Assembly (NCBI GenBank): GCA_021851165.1
Contig: JAJZJN010000011.1
Location: 1 to 33,295 of the forward strand
Direction: 5' to 3'
DNA from: Actinomycetes bacterium
GTDB lineage: Bacteria > Actinomycetota > Acidimicrobiia > Acidimicrobiales > JAJZJN01
DNA: 33,295 nucleotides
The notes under the pieces are model-generated. The model was not told the origin of the DNA, ran no database searches, and saw only the letters and a list, made by a program, of their open reading frames with translations. Shown here piece by piece: positions 22,745 to 31,222 of the stretch. Position numbers and translations under genes: made by a program. Position 1 is the first letter of the stretch, and every line of letters begins with the position of its first letter.

Positions 22745-25384
22745 TCAGACCTCGTCTGCGAGCTCGACCGTGACCTCCAGGTGTGGCCCAGGTCTCGTGA
22801 GCATCTCGACCACTCCCCCGGCTTCGCGCAGGTCACCCTCAGCCTCGGCCAGGCTGGCAAGGCGGTCTGGCGAGTCGACCACGACGAGACGGGCAACCGG
22901 AGCGCGCATCGAGCGCTTGGATCCACTCTTCTCCCTGCGAATGGCGCCGAGGATCTCCGTAGCGATGTCGAGCACGGTGGCATCTCCCGGAGTCGTCGCG
23001 GCTGGCATCTCTGCCAGATCGGGCCATGGCGACCGGTGCACCGACCCCTCGTGCCACCATGACCAGACCTCCTCGGTGACGAAGGGCAGGAATGGTGCCA
23101 GGAGGCGCAGCTGGACGGACAGTGCCAAGGCGAGAGCTCCCCTGGCGCTCGCAGGTCCTGCGAGCGAGGGGTCATCGTACGAACGAGCCTTTACTAGCTC
23201 CAGGTAGTCGTCACAGAACGACCAGAAGAACGCCTCGGTCACCTGGAGTGCACGGGCATAGTCGAGATCGTCGAATGCGCTGGTGGCCTCGGACACGACG
23301 ACGGCGAGCCTGGAAAGCATGGCGAGGTCGAGTGGCTCGCTGATTGCAGCGGCGGCGGGGACCTCGCTGTCCGCAAGGCGTGACAGGACGAAGCGGGAGG
23401 CGTTGAGCACCTTGATCGCCAGGCGCCTGCCCACCTTCATCTGCCCTTCGTCTACGGCAGTGTCCACGCCTGGGCGTCCGGAGGCGGCCCAGTAGCGGAC
23501 GGCGTCGGCCCCGTGGGTCTGAAGCAGCGGGAGCGGTGTGACCACGTTACCCTTGGACTTGGACATCTTCTTCCGGTCGGGGTCGAGCACCCATCCTGAT
23601 ATCGCTGCATCCGACCATGGCAGGCAGCCGTGGGCCAGCTCCGAGCGGACGATCGTCGAGAACAGCCAGGTTCTGATGATCTCGTGGCTCTGTGGCCGCA
23701 GGTTCATCGGGAAGACTCGGGCGAACAGGTCCGGGTCGTCTTCGAAGCGGCCTGCTATCTGGGGGGTGAGCGACGAGGTGGCCCAGGTGTCCATCACGTC
23801 AGGGTCGCCGATGAAGCCACCCGGAGCACCCCGCTGATCCTCGTTGTAGCCATCCGGGACAGCGTCGGAGGGGTCCATGGGCAGCTGGTCCTCAGCCGGG
23901 AGGATAGGATGGTCGTAGTCGACGGACCCGTCGGCGCTGACGGGGTACCACAGCGGGAAAGGTACGCCGAAGAAACGCTGCCGGCTCACGTTCCAATCCG
24001 AGCTGAGCCCTTCTACCCAGGACTGGTAGCGGTGCTCCATGTACGGGGGATGCCAGTGCAACTCCTTGCCGCGCTCGGCAAGGCGGTCGCGTAGGTCAAG
24101 AGTGCGTATATACCATTGGCGGCTGGACACGATCTCGAGTGGTCGTTCGCCGCGTTCGTAGAACTTCACCGCGTGGACGATCGGCCGTGGATCGCCTATC
24201 AGCGATGCCGAGGATGCGAGCATCTCGACGATCAGCTTCCGAGCCTGGGCTGCGGTGCGCCCCTGGATCGTCGAGTATGCCCTCGTCGCTGATTCCGGGT
24301 TGGTGCATTCCCATCCAGCTTCCCCCCATTCCACGGCACCGAGCCTGCCGTCTCGCCCGAGCAGCGTACGGGTGGGCAGCTCCAGGTCGCGCCACCACAC
24401 CACGTCAGTGACGTCACCGAACGTGCAAACCATGGCTATTCCGGATCCCTTGTCCGGTTCGGCAAGGGGGTGGGCCACTATGGGAACCCGTACGCCGAAC
24501 AATGGGGTGAGTGCCTCTGTGCCGAACAGCGGTCGGTAGCGCTCGTCATCCGGGTGCGCGACGAGTGCCACGCATGCTGGCAGCAACTCGGGTCGAGTGG
24601 TCTCGATCTCTACCCATGTTGCGCGGCCGCCCGCCCCGCCGGCCAGCTGGAATCGCAGACGATGGTAGGCGCCCGGCACTTCCCGGTCCTCCATCTCGGC
24701 CTGCGACACGGCGGTCTGGAAGTCCACATCCCACAGGGTCGGAGCCTCTGCCAAGTAGGCATGGCCATTCTTGACGAGCCGCAGGAAGGCCCGCTGCGAG
24801 GTGCGCTGTGCTCTCTCGCCTACGGTCGAGTAGGTGTGACCCCAGTCGACAGAGAGCCCAAGGGTGCGCCATAGGTGCTCGAATGCCTGCTCGTCCCGGG
24901 CGGTCAAGCGTTCGCAGAGCTCGACAAAGTCCGGCCGCGAGATGGGGACGGGCTCTTTGCCCGGCGACTCCGGGGGGGAGAAGCCCGCTTGGCGCCTGAG
25001 GCTCGGATCGCACCGGACGCCGAAGTACTGCTGGACCCTGCGCTCGGTTGGCAGTCCGTTGTCGTCCCAGCCCATCGGATAGAAGACCTCGTCACCGCGC
25101 ATTCTCCTGTAGCGAGCCACGGCGTCGGTATGCGTATAGGAAAACACATGGCCGACGTGCAAAGAGCCCGAGACTGTAGGCGGCGGGGTATCGATGGCAA
25201 AGACGCGTTCGGGAGCCGCGAACCGGTCGAAGCGGTACGTGCCAGCCTCCTCCCACCTGGCAGCCCACTTGGCCTCGATGCCATCCAAGGTCGGGCGGTC
25301 GGGAACGTCGGGCGGAAGCGCTGTGGCAGGAAGCGTGCTGCGGCTGGTGCCGTCTGGGCCAGGAGGTGTAGCTGTTGAGTCCAC
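22745..25384 (-). CDS. valS: Valyl-tRNA synthetase
   Basis: Class I aminoacyl-tRNA synthetase charging tRNA-Val, 879 residues. The HIGH-type motif is PPPTVSGSLHVGHV near residue 68, followed by YPMGWDDNGLPTERR; the KMSKS motif is KKMSKSKGNVV. The editing (CP1) domain lies between them, with the ETTRPELLPACVALVAHPDD block. It is of the shorter type seen in actinobacteria, without a clearly long C-terminal coiled coil. The GTG start at 25384 is only 20 nt from the divergent cysS start. The stop is followed by a 183-nt gap before the sigma gene. Confidence 0.97.
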   Translation of the reverse strand: MDSTATPPGPDGTSRSTLPATALPPDVPDRPTLDGIEAKWAARWEEAGTYRFDRFAAPERVFAIDTPPPTVSGSLHVGHVFSYTHTDAVARYRRMRGDEVFYPMGWDDNGLPTERRVQQYFGVRCDPSLRRQAGFSPPESPGKEPVPISRPDFVELCERLTARDEQAFEHLWRTLGLSVDWGHTYSTVGERAQRTSQRAFLRLVKNGHAYLAEAPTLWDVDFQTAVSQAEMEDREVPGAYHRLRFQLAGGAGGRATWVEIETTRPELLPACVALVAHPDDERYRPLFGTEALTPLFGVRVPIVAHPLAEPDKGSGIAMVCTFGDVTDVVWWRDLELPTRTLLGRDGRLGAVEWGEAGWECTNPESATRAYSTIQGRTAAQARKLIVEMLASSASLIGDPRPIVHAVKFYERGERPLEIVSSRQWYIRTLDLRDRLAERGKELHWHPPYMEHRYQSWVEGLSSDWNVSRQRFFGVPFPLWYPVSADGSVDYDHPILPAEDQLPMDPSDAVPDGYNEDQRGAPGGFIGDPDVMDTWATSSLTPQIAGRFEDDPDLFARVFPMNLRPQSHEIIRTWLFSTIVRSELAHGCLPWSDAAISGWVLDPDRKKMSKSKGNVVTPLPLLQTHGADAVRYWAASGRPGVDTAVDEGQMKVGRRLAIKVLNASRFVLSRLADSEVPAAAAISEPLDLAMLSRLAVVVSEATSAFDDLDYARALQVTEAFFWSFCDDYLELVKARSYDDPSLAGPASARGALALALSVQLRLLAPFLPFVTEEVWSWWHEGSVHRSPWPDLAEMPAATTPGDATVLDIATEILGAIRREKSGSKRSMRAPVARLVVVDSPDRLASLAEAEGDLREAGGVVEMLTRPGPHLEVTVELADEV

Positions 25385-25392
25385 GATCGGGT

Positions 25393-25399
25393 TACCGTA
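25393..25399. promoter_or_regulatory. Overlapping bidirectional -10 elements between valS and cysS
   Basis: The 7-nt core TACCGTA reads TACCGT toward cysS, ending 6 nt before GTG 25405, and TACGGT toward valS, ending 9 nt before GTG 25384. The two -10-like boxes overlap by 5 bp. Both transcripts would be leaderless or nearly so. This is inference from spacing. Confidence 0.5.
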
Positions 25400-25404
25400 C
25401 CTGA

Positions 25405-26811
25405 GTGCTGCGCCTACATGACACTGCGAGCGGGCTGCTGGAGACCTTGGTGCCTCGTGACCAGGGTCGGGTCTCCATGTACGTCTGTGGTCCCACCGTC
25501 TACGACGTGCCCCATATAGGCCACGGGCGCTTCGCCCTCGTGTTCGACGTCCTGCGTCGTTACCTGGAGTTCTCCGGCTATGAGGTGGACCACGTGTCGA
25601 ACATTACCGACATCGACGACAAGATAATCCGGCGTTCCAACGACGAGGCATGCAGCGCTTCGGCTATTGCCTCTCGCTACGAGACGGTGTGGTGGGACGC
25701 GATGGATGCTCTTGGCGTCCTTAGGCCGACGGCGGTGCCTCATGCGACCGAGTTCGTCGAGCAGATGGTGGGGATGATCGAGGAGCTCGTCCAAGCCGGG
25801 GTGGCTTACGAGACTTCCGATGGGGTCTACCTGGCGGTCGATAAGGTTCCCGGCTATGGCCTGCTGGCCCATCAGAGCCTCGATTCCTTGCGCTCCGGCG
25901 CCCGGGTGGAGCCTGGGGAGGAGAAGCGCTCCCCGCTCGACTTCGTCCTGTGGAAGAAGGCGAAGCCCGGCGAGCCGACGTGGCCCTCGCCATGGGGTGA
26001 GGGGCGTCCGGGCTGGCATACCGAGTGCGTCGTGATGTCGCTCGGGTTGCTCGGTGAGGGGTTCGACATCCATGGAGGGGCTGTGGATCTGGTCTTTCCC
26101 CATCACGAGAACGAACGCGCCCAGGCCGTCGCTCTCGGACGGTCATTTGCCACGCACTGGGTGCACAACGGCTGGGTGATGATGGGTGGCGAGAAGATGT
26201 CGAAGTCCCTCGGCAACTTCACCTCCCTTACCGACATGCTGGAGCGTACCGATGCGCGCGCGTACCGGTTGCTCGTTCTTCGGTCGCATTATCGTTCACC
26301 GATCGAGGTAACTCCGCAGACGGTGGCAGATGCCGAAGAAGGGTTGGCCCGCCTGGATGCGTTGGCAAGGCGGTTCGCGCTAGGCAGCCACCCAGATCCC
26401 TCGGTTCCTGCCGTAAGGGCCGGCGCTGTCGAGGCCGGCATAGACGCCGGGGCAGTGGAGAGGTTCAGAGTGCGGATGGACGACGATCTCGACACGCCCG
26501 GCGCTCTGGCCGAGATATTCGATCTTCTGAGACAGGCCAACTCGGCTGCAGACGCGGGCGACGAGGAAACGGGTTACCGTCTGGCGCGCACGGTGGCTGC
26601 CCTGTGCGCTGCGCTCGGTCTGGACCTCCATGGCGACCAGGAGATGGCTGACGACCGGGCTCAGGCTCTCGTGGCCAAGCGTGATGCCGCCCGTGCTGCG
26701 CGTCGCTTCGACGAGGCTGACGAGCTGCGCCGTGAGCTCGAGGTGCTGGGATGGATCGTGGAGGACACGCCTGGCGGGACCCGCCTGCACCGCAGGTCAG
26801 GCAGTGGCTGA
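25405..26811 (+). CDS. cysS: Cysteinyl-tRNA synthetase
   Basis: Class I synthetase charging tRNA-Cys, 468 residues. The zinc-ligand Cys and HIGH motif appear in MYVCGPTVYDVPHIGHGR near residue 25. Further features are the zinc-site region WHTECVVMSLGLL and HHENERAQ, and the KMSKS motif as GGEKMSKSLGNF. The anticodon-binding region ends with RFDEADELRRELEVLGWIVEDTPGGTRL, the usual C-terminus. The start is GTG 25405 with no ribosome site, but with a TACCGT box 6 nt upstream, so it is probably leaderless. The paralogue MshC is distinguishable by its different C-terminus and context and is unlikely here. Confidence 0.96.
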   Translation: MLRLHDTASGLLETLVPRDQGRVSMYVCGPTVYDVPHIGHGRFALVFDVLRRYLEFSGYEVDHVSNITDIDDKIIRRSNDEACSASAIASRYETVWWDAMDALGVLRPTAVPHATEFVEQMVGMIEELVQAGVAYETSDGVYLAVDKVPGYGLLAHQSLDSLRSGARVEPGEEKRSPLDFVLWKKAKPGEPTWPSPWGEGRPGWHTECVVMSLGLLGEGFDIHGGAVDLVFPHHENERAQAVALGRSFATHWVHNGWVMMGGEKMSKSLGNFTSLTDMLERTDARAYRLLVLRSHYRSPIEVTPQTVADAEEGLARLDALARRFALGSHPDPSVPAVRAGAVEAGIDAGAVERFRVRMDDDLDTPGALAEIFDLLRQANSAADAGDEETGYRLARTVAALCAALGLDLHGDQEMADDRAQALVAKRDAARAARRFDEADELRRELEVLGWIVEDTPGGTRLHRRSGSG

Positions 26812-26885
26812 GCTCGCGGCCGGGCTCCTAAGTGGGTCCGGGGCAGCATGCGCGATCAAGGGGATCACCTCGTAGCGGCTCGAAC

Positions 26886-26899
26886 CGGGCGAGCGCCCG
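26886..26899 (+). terminator. GC hairpin after cysS
   Basis: CGGGCGAGCGCCCG is a perfect inverted repeat with a 4-nt effective loop, about 75 nt past the cysS stop, followed by AAGTGTTTGC. It lacks a proper U-run, so it is at best a weak intrinsic terminator. TACCCT at 26910 follows and could be the cold-shock gene's -10. Confidence 0.35.
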
Positions 26900-27030
26900 A
26901 AGTGTTTGCTACCCTAATCGTCGCGAGCGCGCGCAAGCGGTACGGCTCCCGATCATGGTGGTGTTGGGGGTGTCCCTGGGGCGGGTCGCTCGGCAATGTT
27001 GCAAGATGCATGAGTGAGGGGAGACCCGAA

Positions 27031-27234
27031 GTGCCGACCGGAACGGTCAAGTGGTTCAACAGCGAGAAGGGGTACGGGTTCATCGCCCAAGCGGATGGCA
27101 GCGACGTGTTCGTTCACCATTCAGCCATCCAGATGAACGGCTACAGGACCTTGGAGGAAGGTCAGTCGGTCGAGTTCGAGCTGAAGGAGGGACCGAAGGG
27201 TCTCCAGGCGGTTGACGTCCGTCCAGCCGGCTGA
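27031..27234 (+). CDS. Cold-shock protein (CspA family)
   Basis: A 67-residue OB-fold, single-strand nucleic-acid-binding protein. The RNP1 motif is KGYGFIAQ and RNP2 is VFVHHSAI, with the usual N-terminus [12 protein letters not shown] start it at GTG 27031, preceded by GAGGGGAG 9 nt upstream, which gives exactly the family length; the ORF track's extension to 26848 carries no family similarity. The roughly 220-nt upstream gap is a plausible long 5' leader, as is common for cold-shock genes, but I could not identify a specific thermosensor fold in it. The coding end is followed directly by a 14-bp tandem duplication. Confidence 0.95.
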   Translation: MPTGTVKWFNSEKGYGFIAQADGSDVFVHHSAIQMNGYRTLEEGQSVEFELKEGPKGLQAVDVRPAG

Positions 27235-27236
27235 TC

Positions 27237-27264
27237 CCGGCCGAGTTGGCCCCGGCCGAGTTGC
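27237..27264. repeat. 14-bp tandem duplication after the cold-shock gene
   Basis: CCCGGCCGAGTTGG is followed immediately by CCCGGCCGAGTTGC. It lies in the 197-nt gap between the cold-shock and acyl-CoA dehydrogenase genes and has no coding frame that I can support. Confidence 0.75.
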
Positions 27265-27282
27265 TGTCGGCACACCGGAAGG

Positions 27283-27298
27283 GTTACCATTGGGTAAC
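27283..27298. promoter_or_regulatory. Palindromic operator-like site upstream of the acyl-CoA dehydrogenase
   Basis: GTTACC-ATTG-GGTAAC is a perfect 6-bp inverted repeat with a 4-nt spacer, 133 nt before ATG 27432. Its size suits a TetR/GntR-type regulator site. The regulator is unknown and not in the window. The rest of the 197-nt gap shows no gene. Confidence 0.4.
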
Positions 27299-27431
27299 TG
27301 GATGGTAGGGCGTCTGGCTGGCTGAGGCTGGCGCTCTACGGCTATGACGGCAACGCCGAGCCGGCTGGAGACTACGGGGCAACGGAGCCCCGGATCTGCT
27401 GATCGGTTATGGCCACGATGAAGGAGAGGGC

Positions 27432-28646
27432 ATGACCGACTTCTCGCTGGACTTGAACGAGGATCAGATCCAGATCCAGAAATGGGTCCATGACTTTGCC
27501 GAAGGTGTCGTTCGGCCGGCGGCTCACGAGTGGGACGAGCGTGAGGAGACCCCGTGGCCCATCATCGAGGAGGCCGCAAAGATCGGCTTGTACTCGTTTG
27601 ACTTCCTAGTCCAAGCGTTCGGCGACCCGACGGGGCTTCTCATGCCGGTGGTGAACGAGGAGCTGTGCTGGGGAGACGCAGGTATAACCCTGGCCATCCT
27701 CGGGAGCACGCTGGCGGTTGCGGGAATTGCCGCGAACGGTACGCCGGAGCAGCTCTTCGAGTGGGCACCACAGTGCTACGGGACCCCGGACGACATCAAG
27801 CTTGGCGCGTTCTGCGTGTCGGAGCCCGACGCGGGCTCGGATGTGAGCGCCCTGAAGACGCGGGCCGTCTACGACGAGGCCAATGACGAGTGGGTGATAA
27901 ACGGCACCAAGTCATGGATCACGAATGGCGGGATCGCCCATACGCACGTGGTCGTCGCGTCGGTGGTCCCGGAGCTTGGATCGAGGGGCCAGGCCAGCTT
28001 CGTTGTCCCCGAGGGCACGCCGGGTCTCTCGATGGGCCAGAAATTCAAGAAGATGGGTATCAGGGCTTCCCACACTGCCGAGGTCATCTTCGACGACTGC
28101 CGGGTGCCGGGGCGGTGCCTGCTCGGCGGCAAGGAGAAGCTCGACGAGCGGCTGGCGCGCGCGCGAGAGGGGAAGAAGTCGACATCTCAGGCAGCCATGG
28201 CCACCTTCGAGGCGACGCGTCCGGCGGTAGGAGCCCAGGCACTGGGGATAGCACGGGCAGCATACGAGTATGCCCTCGACTACTCCAAAGAGCGCAAGAC
28301 CTTCAGCCGTCCCATAGCCGAGCACCAGGGCATCGCCTTCAAGCTCGCAGACATGAAGACGCGCATAGACGCTGCGAGGCTCCTCGTATGGAGGGCCAGC
28401 TGGATGGGAGCGACGAAGAAGCCATTCCTGGCCGGGGAGGGCTCGATGTCCAAGCTCTTCGCGGGCGAGACGGCGGTATGGGTTACCGAGCAGGCCATAC
28501 AGATCATGGGCGGCTACGGATATGTGCGCGAGCACCCGGTTGAGCGCTGGCACCGCGATTCGAAGATATACACGATCTTCGAGGGAACGAGCGAGATCCA
28601 GCGGCTCGTCATCGCTCGTGCAGTGACCGGCCTGCACATACGCTGA
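27432..28646 (+). CDS. Acyl-CoA dehydrogenase
   Basis: An FAD enzyme catalysing the first, alpha-beta dehydrogenation step of acyl-CoA degradation; 404 residues. Signatures are FCVSEPDAGSDVSALKTRA (FAD/substrate binding near residue 130), WVINGTKSWITNGG, the conserved QIMGGYGYVREHPVERWHRD near 355, and the catalytic Glu384 in YTIFEGTSEIQR. The glutamate placed in EGT is that of medium/short-chain enzymes. ATG 27432 has a strong GAAGGAGAGG site. An inverted-repeat operator-like element lies in the leader. It could feed acetyl-CoA to the TCA genes downstream, but the exact acyl substrate cannot be read. Confidence 0.96.
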   Translation: MTDFSLDLNEDQIQIQKWVHDFAEGVVRPAAHEWDEREETPWPIIEEAAKIGLYSFDFLVQAFGDPTGLLMPVVNEELCWGDAGITLAILGSTLAVAGIAANGTPEQLFEWAPQCYGTPDDIKLGAFCVSEPDAGSDVSALKTRAVYDEANDEWVINGTKSWITNGGIAHTHVVVASVVPELGSRGQASFVVPEGTPGLSMGQKFKKMGIRASHTAEVIFDDCRVPGRCLLGGKEKLDERLARAREGKKSTSQAAMATFEATRPAVGAQALGIARAAYEYALDYSKERKTFSRPIAEHQGIAFKLADMKTRIDAARLLVWRASWMGATKKPFLAGEGSMSKLFAGETAVWVTEQAIQIMGGYGYVREHPVERWHRDSKIYTIFEGTSEIQRLVIARAVTGLHIR

Positions 28647-28649
28647 GGG

Positions 28650-28697
28650 AGCCTTCTCCCGTGGGGAGGGCGCTTCCAGGCGCCTCGGGCTCTCGAT
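28650..28697 (+). terminator. Hairpins after the acyl-CoA dehydrogenase gene
   Basis: Two short inverted repeats follow the stop: CTCCC-GTG-GGGAG and GGCGC-TTCCAG-GCGCC. No U-run follows either. They may terminate transcription, since icd has its own promoter-like box, but the support is modest. Confidence 0.35.
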
Positions 28698-28720
28698 TCG
28701 GCACAGGCGCCCGACGTCGG

Positions 28721-28726
28721 TAGGCT
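28721..28726 (+). promoter_or_regulatory. TAGGCT -10 box, leaderless promoter of icd
   Basis: TAGGCT is followed by CGCGACC (7 nt) and ATG 28734, with no ribosome site. Identical layout to 13985 on the opposite strand. Confidence 0.6.
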
Positions 28727-28733
28727 CGCGACC

Positions 28734-29930
28734 ATGGCAGAGCGCATAATCATGAGTCCCGACGGCAAGCTGGTGGTCCCCGACGAGCCGATCATTCCTT
28801 TCATCGAAGGCGACGGCACTGGCGTCGACATCTGGCCTGCAGCCAAGCTCGTGTTGGATGCAGCGGTGGCCAAGCACGGCAAGAAGATCGCCTGGAAGGA
28901 GGTTCTTGCCGGTGAGAAGGCCTTCAAGGAGCTCGGCTCCTGGCTTCCCGACGAGACTGTCGAGGCATTCCGGGACCATCTGATCGGGATCAAGGGTCCT
29001 CTCACCACTCCCATAGGAGGTGGTATCAGGTCGCTCAACGTCGCTCTTCGCCAGATCCTGGATCTCTACGTGTGCCTGCGGCCGGTCCGGTGGTTCGAGG
29101 GTGTTCCGTCCCCGGTCCGTCATCCCGAGAAGGTCGACATGGTGATCTTCCGGGAGAACACAGAGGACGTCTATGCGGGGCTCGAGGTGGAGGCCGGAAC
29201 CCCCGAGGCGGCGAAGCTCTCGGCATTCCTCCACGATGAGCTTGGATGGACGATCCGGGAGCACTCCGGTATCGGCATCAAGCCGATCTCCGAGGAATGC
29301 TCCAAGCGTCTAGTGCGTGCAGCCATCGAGTATGCCGTCAGCCACGACCGCCCGAGCGTCACGATGGTCCACAAGGGCAACATCCAGAAGTTCACCGAGG
29401 GGGCGTTCCGCTCCTGGGGCTATGAAGTGGTCCGTGAGGAGTTCTCGGATGTGGCCGTCGGCTGGGACGATTGCGGTGGGGACCCAGGCGGCAGGGTGCT
29501 CGTCAAGGATGCCATCGCGGACATAACCCTTCAGCAGGTTCTCACCAGGCCGGAGGACTTCGATGTCATAGCCACCACGAACCTCAATGGAGACTACATC
29601 TCCGACGCCCTGGCCGCCCAGGTGGGCGGTATCGGCATCGCTCCTGGTGCGAACATCAACTACGTGACGGGCCACGGGGTGTTCGAGGCCACCCACGGCA
29701 CTGCTCCCAAGTACGCGGGGCTCGACAAGGTCAACCCGGGTTCGGTGATCCTGTCGGGGGTGCTCATGCTCGAGCACATAGGTTGGGCTGCTCCGGCTGC
29801 TGACATCGTGTCGGCTCTGGAGGCCACCATCGCCGACAAGATCGTCACGTACGACTTCGCCCGGCTCATGGAAGGAGCGACCGAGGTCAAGTGCTCGGAG
29901 TTCGCCTCTGCCATCGTGGATCGCCTGTAG
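28734..29930 (+). CDS. icd: NADP-dependent isocitrate dehydrogenase
   Basis: TCA-cycle enzyme, isocitrate to 2-oxoglutarate; 398 residues, the E. coli-like homodimer type and not the long monomeric form common in many actinobacteria. The substrate loop [13 protein letters not shown] places Ser100 at the position of the phosphorylatable E. coli Ser113. Metal ligands are in [14 protein letters not shown] (Asp287, Asp291). HGTAPKYAG holds Lys326 and Tyr327, the NADP-specificity pair. The gene appears leaderless. No isocitrate lyase or AceK is nearby, which bears on the role of the malate synthase in the first operon. Confidence 0.97.
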   Translation: MAERIIMSPDGKLVVPDEPIIPFIEGDGTGVDIWPAAKLVLDAAVAKHGKKIAWKEVLAGEKAFKELGSWLPDETVEAFRDHLIGIKGPLTTPIGGGIRSLNVALRQILDLYVCLRPVRWFEGVPSPVRHPEKVDMVIFRENTEDVYAGLEVEAGTPEAAKLSAFLHDELGWTIREHSGIGIKPISEECSKRLVRAAIEYAVSHDRPSVTMVHKGNIQKFTEGAFRSWGYEVVREEFSDVAVGWDDCGGDPGGRVLVKDAIADITLQQVLTRPEDFDVIATTNLNGDYISDALAAQVGGIGIAPGANINYVTGHGVFEATHGTAPKYAGLDKVNPGSVILSGVLMLEHIGWAAPAADIVSALEATIADKIVTYDFARLMEGATEVKCSEFASAIVDRL

Positions 29931-30083
29931 GGCTCGTCTCGTGCAGTGCCCTCAGACTCCAAGACGCCTTTGCGGCAGCTGCCATCAGGGCTAGGGCATT
30001 CGAGCGTGCAGGGACCGGGGTGCGAGGAATCCAGGTAGCAGGCTTGGTCCTCGTGCCGTCTGGCCATGGCGTGGCTGCGCCAC

Positions 30084-30089
30084 TAGCCT
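30084..30089 (+). promoter_or_regulatory. TAGCCT -10 box, leaderless promoter of mdh
   Basis: TAGCCT is followed by CGGTCAC (7 nt) and ATG 30097. No ribosome site is visible. The remainder of the 166-nt icd-mdh gap shows nothing else I can support. Confidence 0.6.
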
Positions 30090-30096
30090 CGGTCAC

Positions 30097-31095
30097 ATGG
30101 TATCGACGAAGCCCCCAGTCCACGTAACCGTCACCGGTGCCGCTGGCCAGATCGGCTATGCCCTGCTGTTCCGTATAGCCTCCGGTCAGCTGCTTGGCCC
30201 CGATCAGCCGATCGTCCTCCGCCTGCTCGAGATCGAGCCGGCAATGGGGGCATTGCACGGCGTAGTGATGGAGTTGGACGACTGCGCGTTCCCGCTGCTG
30301 GCCGGCATAGAGCCAACCTCGGACCTGAAGACGGCCTTCGACGGTACGTCATGGGCGCTGCTGGTCGGGTCCGTCCCACGCAAGGCGGGCATGGAGCGAA
30401 ACGACCTGTTGAGCGTGAATGGTGGCATTTTCAGACCTCAGGGAGAGGCGATCGAAGCCAATGCTGCATCTGATGTCCGGGTGTTCGTGGTCGGCAACCC
30501 GTGCAACACGAACTGCCTCATAGCGCGTTCCCATGCGCGTTCCCTGCCCGACGACAGGTGGTTCGCCATGACGCGCCTCGATCAGAATCGGGCGCAGACC
30601 CAGCTCGCGCGTAAAGCCGGCATGACTGTGCGAGACGTGACCAACGTTGCCATATGGGGCAACCACTCCTCGACGCAGTTCCCTGACTTCGAGAATGCCC
30701 GTATAGGTGGCAAGCCGGCACCCGAGGTGATAGCCGACGAGGCATGGTTGCAAGGTGAGTTCATAACGACCGTCCAGCAGCGGGGAGCGAAGATCATAGA
30801 AGCACGTGGTGCATCGTCCGCTGCATCGGCGGCCAATGCCGTCGTGGATTCGATACAGAGCATTGTCACCCCGACAGCTCCAGGCGACTGGGTGTCGCTC
30901 TCGGTTGTCTCCCATGGGGAGTACGGGCTACCGGAGGGTCTCGTGTTCGGATTGCCGGTTCGCTCGGATGGATCGCGCGTGGAGGTTGTCGAGGGCCTCC
31001 AGCACAGCGACTTCGCCCGGGAGCGCATACAGATGACCGCAGACGAGCTCAGCTCGGAGCGCGCCGCCGTAGTGTCGCTGGGTCTGGTCGGCTAG
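30097..31095 (+). CDS. mdh: Malate dehydrogenase
   Basis: TCA-cycle NAD enzyme interconverting malate and oxaloacetate; 332 residues, the cytosolic-type family common in actinobacteria. The Rossmann start is [19 protein letters not shown]; Glu45 in LLEIEP suggests NAD preference. Active-site residues are Arg95 and Arg101 ([11 protein letters not shown]), Asp162 and Arg165 (TRLDQNRA) and catalytic His190 ([11 protein letters not shown]). The product of the distant malate synthase (malate) would pass through this enzyme. The start at ATG 30097 is supported by both the conserved N-terminus and the TAGCCT box 7 nt upstream. Confidence 0.97.
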   Translation: MVSTKPPVHVTVTGAAGQIGYALLFRIASGQLLGPDQPIVLRLLEIEPAMGALHGVVMELDDCAFPLLAGIEPTSDLKTAFDGTSWALLVGSVPRKAGMERNDLLSVNGGIFRPQGEAIEANAASDVRVFVVGNPCNTNCLIARSHARSLPDDRWFAMTRLDQNRAQTQLARKAGMTVRDVTNVAIWGNHSSTQFPDFENARIGGKPAPEVIADEAWLQGEFITTVQQRGAKIIEARGASSAASAANAVVDSIQSIVTPTAPGDWVSLSVVSHGEYGLPEGLVFGLPVRSDGSRVEVVEGLQHSDFARERIQMTADELSSERAAVVSLGLVG

Positions 31096-31222
31096 CCGGG
31101 CCTGGCTGGCTATTTGGGTCTGGCCGGCCCGCTGCAGGCGGCCCGCTCGGCCTGGTCGAAGTCTTGGTGATACCGGTTGGGCTGTCGCCAGGGGATAGGT
31201 ACGGCTGAACGGGAGGGTATAT

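Noticed and set aside
26848-27030. 61-residue N-terminal extension of the cold-shock protein
   Set aside because: Cold-shock proteins of this class are about 67 aa and begin at GTVKWFN. GTG 27031 has a good ribosome site, so the extension is leader sequence.
27912-29264. 450-aa antisense ORF spanning the acyl-CoA dehydrogenase and icd
   Set aside because: It is a GC-driven shadow. Both + strand genes are unambiguous, and the antisense product has no recognisable domain and crosses an intergenic gap.
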